NCBI RefSeq assembly: GCF_001905385.1
Contig: NZ_LIPF01000005.1
Location: forward strand, 434,001 to 498,000
Source: Streptomyces sp. CB02414
Lineage (GTDB): Bacteria; Actinomycetota; Actinomycetes; Streptomycetales; Streptomycetaceae
Reading direction: 5' to 3'
DNA length: 64,000 nt
This document shows positions 59,370 through 64,000 of this stretch, piece after piece. The translations under genes were made by a program, and so were the position numbers. Every line of letters begins with the position of its first letter. Positions within the stretch are counted from its first letter, which is position 1. A model generated the notes under the pieces. That model made no database searches, was not told where the DNA came from, and worked only from the letters and a program-made list of their open reading frames with translations.

Positions 59370-59918
59370 ATGCGCAGCGCTCCGACACCCGAGCCGAGCA
59401 TCCGGCGCACCGACCGTCAGACGCGGGCGCCCGGCCTGCCCCGGGCCGCCGCCCCCCTCGCGGGGCTGGACGGAGTGCCCTGGGGCGAGATCCAGGACTC
59501 CAGCGGTTCGGCCGCGGCCATTCCGCGCCTGCTGCGCAAGGTCGCCGGGGGTGACCCGGAGACCGCCCGAGCCGCCCTCGCCGATCTGCGGAAACGCATC
59601 TGCCAGTACGGCTTCGTCGTCGAGCAGGCGACCGCGGCGACCGTCCCCTTCCTCTGGGAGCTCGCGCAGCGGCCCCAGGTGAACTGCCGGGCCCAGATCA
59701 TCCAGCTGCTCAAGAACATCGCCGACGCACGGCAGTGGGAGACCACCGCCACCGTCTATCCCAAGCTGCTCAACCACCGGGAGAACCCGGTGGCATGGGA
59801 GCGCGCGGCACGGCAGGCCGTCCGGGCCCGGCGGGACGAGCTGGAGCGGCTGCTCGTCGACGACGACAGCGAGATCACGCAGGCCACCACCGAACTCGCC
59901 CGCACGCTCGGAGACTGA
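59370..59918 (+). CDS. Hypothetical helical protein next to the XRE/DUF397/HATPase module
   Basis: This 182-residue protein has an Arg/Pro-rich start and a helical body (IPRLLRKVAGGDPETARAALADLRKRICQYGFVVEQATAATVPFLWELAQRP, VNCRAQIIQLLKNIADAR) resembling HEAT-type helical repeats. No enzyme motif is seen. The ATG at 59370 follows GGAGGG. Its position suggests a function linked to the regulator module, but nothing is known. Not enough repeats are present to be sure of the fold. Confidence 0.7.
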   Translation: MRSAPTPEPSIRRTDRQTRAPGLPRAAAPLAGLDGVPWGEIQDSSGSAAAIPRLLRKVAGGDPETARAALADLRKRICQYGFVVEQATAATVPFLWELAQRPQVNCRAQIIQLLKNIADARQWETTATVYPKLLNHRENPVAWERAARQAVRARRDELERLLVDDDSEITQATTELARTLGD

Positions 59919-60109
59919 GGCCCGCGCCCTCCACGGGGGAGAAGGCGCGGGTCTCCCTCCGGCGCGCGACGGACGCGACGACGTACCGGCGTGCCCGCGT
60001 GCCGGTGTACCGACCCGCGGGACAAGGTGGCGTACTCCTCGCCGACGGGGTAGGAAAGCGCGCGGAAGAAAGCGCTTGTACCCTTTCGGTCACCAGGAGG
60101 ACCACGCCG

Positions 60110-61879
60110 ATGGCGTCGCCGCCCGAAAAGCCGCTCGACCACCGCTACCGGGGCGAACACCCGATACGCACGCTCGTCTACCTGTTCCGCGCCGACCGCC
60201 ACCGGCTGGCCGGCGCGGTCGCGGTCTTCACCGTCAAACACAGCCCGGTCTGGCTGCTGCCCCTCATCACCGCGTCCATCATCGACACCGTCGTCCAGCA
60301 CGGCCCGATCGGCGACCTGTGGACCAGCACCGGGATCATCATGTTCATCCTGGTCGTCAACTACCCGCTGCACCTGCTGTACGTCCGCCTCCTGTACGGC
60401 AGTGTGCGGCGCATGGGCACCGCCCTGCGCTCCGCGCTGTGCACCCGCATGCAGCAGCTCTCCATCGGCTATCACTCGCGCGTCAGCGCCGGCGTGCTGC
60501 AGGCCAAGGTCGTCCGGGACGTCGAGACGGTCGAGCAGATGGTCCAGCAGACCGCCGAGACGGGACTCGGCGCGTTCACCGTCCTCGCCGGCGGCCTCGT
60601 CATCATCGGGGTCCGCACCCCGGAGTTCCTGCCCGTCTTCCTGGTCGTCGTCCCCGCCGCCTCCCTGCTGGTGGCGCGGCTGAGGGCCCGGCTGCGCACC
60701 CACAACGAACACTTCCGCCACGAGGTCGAGGCCCTCTCCTCCCGGGTCACGGAGATGACCCGGCTGATCCCGGTCACCCGCGCCCACGGCCTGGAGCGCA
60801 AGGCGCTGCGCCGCATGGACGGCACCCTGGACCGCCTGCTGACCTCCGGCAACCGCCTCGACCTGGTCAACGGCCGCTTCGGCTCACTGTCCTGGGTCGT
60901 GCTCAACGTGGTCGGCGTGCTGGTGCTCGCGGGCGCCGCGCTCATCTCCTACCACGGCGTCTGGGGCGTCTCCGCCGGCGACGTCGTGATGCTCAGCGCC
61001 TTCCTGACCACCCTCACCAACTCCACGACAACGTTGGCAAGCCTCGCACCGGTCATCACCAAGGGCCTGGAGTCCGTGCGTTCGGTCGGCGAGGTGCTCC
61101 AGGCCCCCGAGCTGGAGGACAACGAGGGCAAGGCGGAGCTCGCCTCGCTGCGCGGAGCCGTCACCTTCGAGGGGGTCGGTCACCTCTTCGACGGCGACGG
61201 ACGGCCCGCGGTGAGCGACTTCACGCTGGCGGTCGAACCCGGCGAGACGATCGCGCTGGTGGGCGCGTCCGGTGCCGGCAAGTCCACGGTGCTCAACCTC
61301 GTCATTGGCTTCCTGCGGCCCACGTCCGGCCGGCTGCTGCTGGACGGCACCGACATGAACACCCTCGACCTGCGCACCTACCGGCGGTTCGTCTCGGTGG
61401 TACCGCAGGAGTCGATCCTCTTCGACGGCACCATCCGGGAGAACGTCGCCTACGGCATGGACGACGCCGACGAGGAGGCGGTGCGCGGGGCGCTGCGCGA
61501 CGCCAACGCGCTGGAGTTCGTGGACCGGCTGCCCCAAGGCCTCGACACCCTGGTCGGGGAGCACGGCGCTCGGCTGTCCGGCGGTCAGCGTCAGCGACTG
61601 GCCATCGCCCGCGCCCTGATCCGGGACCCCAGGGTACTCATCCTGGACGAGGCCACCTCGGCGCTCGACACCCGTTCCGAAGCCCTCGTCCAGGAGGCCC
61701 TGGCCCGGTTGCTGCGCGGCCGGACGACCTTCGTCGTCGCCCACCGGCTGTCCACCGTCCGGGGCGCGGACCGGATCGTGGTCATGGGCGAGGGCCGCAT
61801 CCTGGAGACCGGCACCCACGAGGAACTGCTGGGCGGGGGAGGGGCGTACACGGCGCTGCACAGCGGCCAGGTCGCCTGA
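60110..61879 (+). CDS. ABC transporter, fused permease/ATPase
   Basis: This 589-residue half transporter has a six-helix membrane domain (about 25-320) and an ATPase with Walker A GASGAGKST, Q-loop VPQESIL, signature LSGGQRQRLAIARAL, Walker B VLILDEATSALD and H-loop AHRLS. The intracellular loop sequence SIGYHSRVSAGVLQAKVVRDVETVEQM is characteristic of exporters. The ATG at 60110 has AGGAGG nine bases upstream. An AAGCGCTT palindrome is 33-40 bases before the start, so sugar-responsive control is possible. The substrate is unknown. Confidence 0.9.
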   Translation: MASPPEKPLDHRYRGEHPIRTLVYLFRADRHRLAGAVAVFTVKHSPVWLLPLITASIIDTVVQHGPIGDLWTSTGIIMFILVVNYPLHLLYVRLLYGSVRRMGTALRSALCTRMQQLSIGYHSRVSAGVLQAKVVRDVETVEQMVQQTAETGLGAFTVLAGGLVIIGVRTPEFLPVFLVVVPAASLLVARLRARLRTHNEHFRHEVEALSSRVTEMTRLIPVTRAHGLERKALRRMDGTLDRLLTSGNRLDLVNGRFGSLSWVVLNVVGVLVLAGAALISYHGVWGVSAGDVVMLSAFLTTLTNSTTTLASLAPVITKGLESVRSVGEVLQAPELEDNEGKAELASLRGAVTFEGVGHLFDGDGRPAVSDFTLAVEPGETIALVGASGAGKSTVLNLVIGFLRPTSGRLLLDGTDMNTLDLRTYRRFVSVVPQESILFDGTIRENVAYGMDDADEEAVRGALRDANALEFVDRLPQGLDTLVGEHGARLSGGQRQRLAIARALIRDPRVLILDEATSALDTRSEALVQEALARLLRGRTTFVVAHRLSTVRGADRIVVMGEGRILETGTHEELLGGGGAYTALHSGQVA

Positions 61880-61931
61880 CCACGGCCGCCGAGGAGCGAA
61901 GGCCGAGCTGCGAGGACCCGATCAAGGGCCG

Positions 61932-62690
61932 TCAGGCCGAGGCTCCGCTGTCGATGACCAGGTCGGCGCCGACCACCGCGCCGGCCGCGGGGGAGGCGAG
62001 GTAGAGCACCGCGGCCGCCACTTCCTCCGCCTCCGCGACCCGGCCGAGCGGGTTCTCCGTCTTCACGCGCTCGGCGCGGTCTGCCTCACTCTCGCCGGGC
62101 CGCAGCGACATGGGGGCGGCGGAGGCGCCGGGGCTCACCGCGTTGACGCGGATGCCCTGGTGGATGTGGTCGAGGGCGGCGGCGCGGGTCAGCGCGGAGA
62201 CCGCGGCCTTCGAGGTGACGTACGCGGCGGCGTTCGCAATCCGCAGATGTGCGCCCAGGTTGGAGGAGACGTTGACGATGGCGCCGCCGCCGTTGTCCTT
62301 CATGTGCGCGATCTCGTGCTTCATGGCCAGCCAGACGCCGGTGACGTTCGTCCGCAGCACCGCGTCCCAGTCCTCCTCGCTCACCTCACCGACGGGCACG
62401 GTGCCGCGGAGTATCCCGGCGTTGTTGACCGCGATGTCCAGTCCACCGAAGCGGACGACGCTCTCGCGCACCAGGTTCTTCAGCTGACCGGAGTCGGTGA
62501 CGTCGGCGGTGACGGCGGCGGCCGTGCCGCCCGCGCCCTCGATGAGACCGACCGTCTCGTGCAGTGTGGCCGCGGTGCGCCCGGCGGCGACCACGGACGC
62601 GCCCTCGGCCGCGAACGCGAGCGCGATCGCGCGGCCGAGGCCGGAGCCCGCGCCGGTGACGAGGACGGTCCTGCCGGTGAAACGGTTCAT
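61932..62690 (-). CDS. SDR family oxidoreductase
   Basis: This 252-residue classical SDR has TGAGSGLGRA, NNAGI, Ser in VNVSSN, YVTSK and the C-terminal VVGADLVIDSGAS. It resembles FabG-like reductases of unknown substrate. The ATG at 62690 has GGAG eight bases upstream. It is divergently arranged with respect to its own operator at 62719-62734 and lies next to a TetR gene on the same strand, its probable regulator. Confidence 0.9.
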   Translation of the reverse strand: MNRFTGRTVLVTGAGSGLGRAIALAFAAEGASVVAAGRTAATLHETVGLIEGAGGTAAAVTADVTDSGQLKNLVRESVVRFGGLDIAVNNAGILRGTVPVGEVSEEDWDAVLRTNVTGVWLAMKHEIAHMKDNGGGAIVNVSSNLGAHLRIANAAAYVTSKAAVSALTRAAALDHIHQGIRVNAVSPGASAAPMSLRPGESEADRAERVKTENPLGRVAEAEEVAAAVLYLASPAAGAVVGADLVIDSGASA

Positions 62691-62718
62691 TCCGGTGACT
62701 CCTTGAGCAGTGGATTAC

Positions 62719-62734
62719 TTGACCGATCGGTTCA
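62719..62734. promoter_or_regulatory. Candidate TetR operator upstream of the SDR gene
   Basis: TTGACCGATCGGTTCA has a perfect ACCGATCGGT core and lies 29 bases upstream of the SDR start. A related sequence, GAACGATCAGTCAAG, lies at 63390-63404 upstream of the TetR gene. Read on the same strand, the two align as TGAAC(C)GATC(G/A)GTCAAG. Confidence 0.62.
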
Positions 62735-62781
62735 TTATTCGGGCATGCGGAAGACAGCCCGGTGGTGCCGGTGGCTGTGCG

Positions 62782-63366
62782 TCAGTCCAGCAGGGCCAGG
62801 GCCTGTTCGGCCGCGTCCCGCACCCGGGCGGGATCGTTCGACGCCTTGCCGACCACCCGTACGCCCTGCATCAGGACGAGCAGCATGCGGGCCAGCGCCC
62901 GCGGATCGCGGTCCTCGGGCAGCTCGCCCTGGGTCTGGGCCCGTACGAGTGCGGAGTGCAGCGGGGTCTCGATGTGCTCCCAGCTGAGCTCGACCCGGCG
63001 GGCCGCCGCGGGATCGTGCGGGGCCAGCTCGGCCGCGGTGTTGGTGACGAAGCAGCCGTGCAGCCGGGCTTCCGGGGAGGCGGCCTCCGCGGCGAATCGG
63101 CGCACCACCGCCCGCACCGCTGGAAGCGCCGGACCGGGCCGGGACAACTCGGTGAGGAGGGTCGGGTCGCGTGTCTCGGCGTACCGGTCCATGGCCTTCA
63201 GGTAGAGCTCGTGCTTGCTGCCGAAGGTCGCGTAGAGGCTGGCGCGGCCGATACCGAGGTGCTCGACGAGGTCCGACATCGACGTCGCTTCGTAGCCGCG
63301 CCGCCAGAACAGCTCGAGGGCCGACTGCAGCGCGGCGTCCGGATCGAATTCCTTGGTCCTGGCCAC
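62782..63366 (-). CDS. TetR family transcriptional regulator
   Basis: This 194-residue regulator has a helix-turn-helix at about 10-58 (ALQSALELFWRRGYEATSM, SDLVEHLGIGRASLYATFGSKHELYLKAM) and a C-terminal domain with CFVTNTAAELAP, the type found in NemR/YxaF-like repressors of detoxifying reductases. The GTG start lies at 63366. Similar operator sites occur upstream of this gene and of the SDR gene, so it likely represses both. The inducer is unknown. Confidence 0.9.
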   Translation of the reverse strand: MARTKEFDPDAALQSALELFWRRGYEATSMSDLVEHLGIGRASLYATFGSKHELYLKAMDRYAETRDPTLLTELSRPGPALPAVRAVVRRFAAEAASPEARLHGCFVTNTAAELAPHDPAAARRVELSWEHIETPLHSALVRAQTQGELPEDRDPRALARMLLVLMQGVRVVGKASNDPARVRDAAEQALALLD

Positions 63367-63389
63367 GTCCAGGACCCTAGGGTTATTTA

Positions 63390-63404
63390 GAACGATCAGT
63401 CAAG
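63390..63404. promoter_or_regulatory. Candidate TetR operator upstream of the TetR gene
   Basis: GAACGATCAGTCAAG matches the SDR operator (TGAACCGATCGGTCAAG read on the minus strand) with one deletion and one change. It lies 24-38 bases before the TetR start in an AT-richer stretch, as expected of a core promoter. Confidence 0.55.
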
Positions 63405-63573
63405 TTGCGGCAGGGAGTCGTTCTGTTCCTTTTGGGTCGGAAAGTTGCCACCGTTCGACGAAGGTCGGTCAGTGAGCGACGGGTTTTCGTCAATTGCGAG
63501 TGGTGGCGTGCATGGTGTGAATGTTTCGTCCGGGTTCGGGCATACGGAGCGCAAATCGAGAGAGGGGCGCTTC

Positions 63574-63837
63574 GTGCTCGAACCGGACCCGAAGGTCGTC
63601 AGGGAGTTGCTGACGCGGTACGCGTCACTGCGGATCGCTCAGGCGGAGAGGCAGAGCCCGGCGGCGGCGCGCGAGCTGGCGGACGTCAGCTACACGCTCT
63701 GCGTGATGATGGCGGCCACCGCCATCCACGACGCGGTGGCCAAGGCTGACGCGCTGCTGCTCGCCAAGGGGCGGACGCCGGACACCGTCCGCGCGGCGGA
63801 CCCGGACGGGGAGAGCGGCCTGTCGCTGGCCGTGTGA
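63574..63837 (+). CDS. DUF5133 family protein
   Basis: This 87-residue helical protein belongs to the Streptomyces DUF5133 group (LEPDPKVVRELLTRYASLRIAQAERQSPAAARELADVSYTLCVMMAATAIHDAVAKADALLLAKG). Its function is unknown; relatives are often near regulatory or antibiotic genes. The GTG at 63574 has GAGGGG upstream. In-frame extensions to 63445 lack a ribosome-binding site and have low GC at the third position, so they were discarded. Confidence 0.83.
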   Translation: MLEPDPKVVRELLTRYASLRIAQAERQSPAAARELADVSYTLCVMMAATAIHDAVAKADALLLAKGRTPDTVRAADPDGESGLSLAV

Positions 63838-63906
63838 GAACGCCGTACCCCGGGGCCCGTCCCGGAGGCCGGGCCGCGGCCGGCGGACTGATCTCCGAGA
63901 CGGGCC

Positions 63907-64000
63907 CTACGCACCCCGTGCCGGAGTCCCGGACTTCCCGTGGAACGCGGCGCGATAGGCGTGGGGTGTCGTCCCGACCACCCGCCGGAACCGCTCCCGG
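63907..64000 (-). CDS. AraC-family regulator, C-terminal fragment at window edge
   Basis: Only the last 30 residues are in the window: RERFRRVVGTTPHAYRAAFH and a short tail. The FRR.VG.TP..YR..F pattern is the end of the second helix-turn-helix of AraC/XylS regulators, including GlxA-type ones. The stop is TAG at 63907. The rest lies beyond the right edge. Confidence 0.8.
   Translation of the reverse strand, partial: RERFRRVVGTTPHAYRAAFHGKSGTPARGA

Noticed and set aside
60070..60077. AAGCGCTT palindrome before the ABC transporter gene as a LacI-type operator
   Set aside because: Only eight symmetric bases, common in GC-rich DNA; noted in the gene entry but too weak to list as a site.
63857..63878. 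GGCCCG ... CGGGCC hairpin after the DUF5133 gene as a terminator
   Set aside because: Only six-base arms in very GC-rich sequence; cannot be separated from chance.
1..64000. CRISPR arrays, tRNA or rRNA genes, insertion sequences and phage genes
   Set aside because: No regular spaced repeats, cloverleaf-like segments, transposase motifs or integrase motifs were seen on reading the window.

Overview
The window is high-GC, densely coded DNA with codon use typical of an actinomycete. The gene content points to Streptomyces: a mycothiol-dependent formaldehyde dehydrogenase, several SpoIIE-type phosphatases with HATPase partners, an XRE/DUF397 regulator pair, DUF5133 and DUF5709 proteins, streptogrisin-like proteases and a LAL-type LuxR regulator. 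No rRNA, tRNA, CRISPR array, insertion sequence or phage gene was seen. Both window edges cut genes: a Ppx/GppA phosphatase on the left and an AraC-type regulator on the right.

Left part (1-13.8 kb). After the Ppx/GppA gene comes a leftward export cassette. It holds a 71-residue double-glycine leader peptide with no cysteine (6695-6910), a strong hairpin, then an HlyD-type adaptor, a C39-peptidase ABC transporter and a second NHLM-type ABC transporter, with overlapping or abutting ends. No modification enzyme lies nearby, so this looks like an uncharacterised secreted-peptide (bacteriocin-like) system. It is the main candidate for something new. A secreted streptogrisin-like protease and two divergent multidomain SpoIIE phosphatases follow.

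Middle (13.8-33 kb). This stretch is mostly single genes: a CBS protein, an isolated RfbB-type dehydratase, a phosphoesterase, a secreted beta-propeller protein divergent from a TetR regulator, a multidrug-type ABC half transporter, and the mycothiol formaldehyde pair (mscR plus an MBL hydrolase). Two short-chain dehydrogenases follow, one with an inverted repeat covering its ribosome-binding site and start. Then come a second S1 protease with a C-terminal membrane anchor, a MalY-type lyase, a DUF35 protein with a TetR regulator and shared operator-like sites, an ATP-grasp-like protein and an RpiR regulator.

Right part (33-64 kb). A beta-phosphoglucomutase-like gene is translationally coupled to a GH65 phosphorylase. 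Next are a GT-C-type membrane protein, another SpoIIE phosphatase, a Tat-exported GH64 glucanase under a LacI-type operator, and a lipase of the polyester-hydrolase (cutinase/PETase) family. A LAL regulator with a 20-bp palindrome at its start and a PucR regulator precede a complete branched-chain amino acid type ABC operon (livFGHMK order). A WhiJ/AbaA-like module (XRE-DUF5753, DUF397, HATPase, small helical protein), an ABC transporter, an SDR/TetR pair sharing operator sites and a DUF5133 protein close the window.
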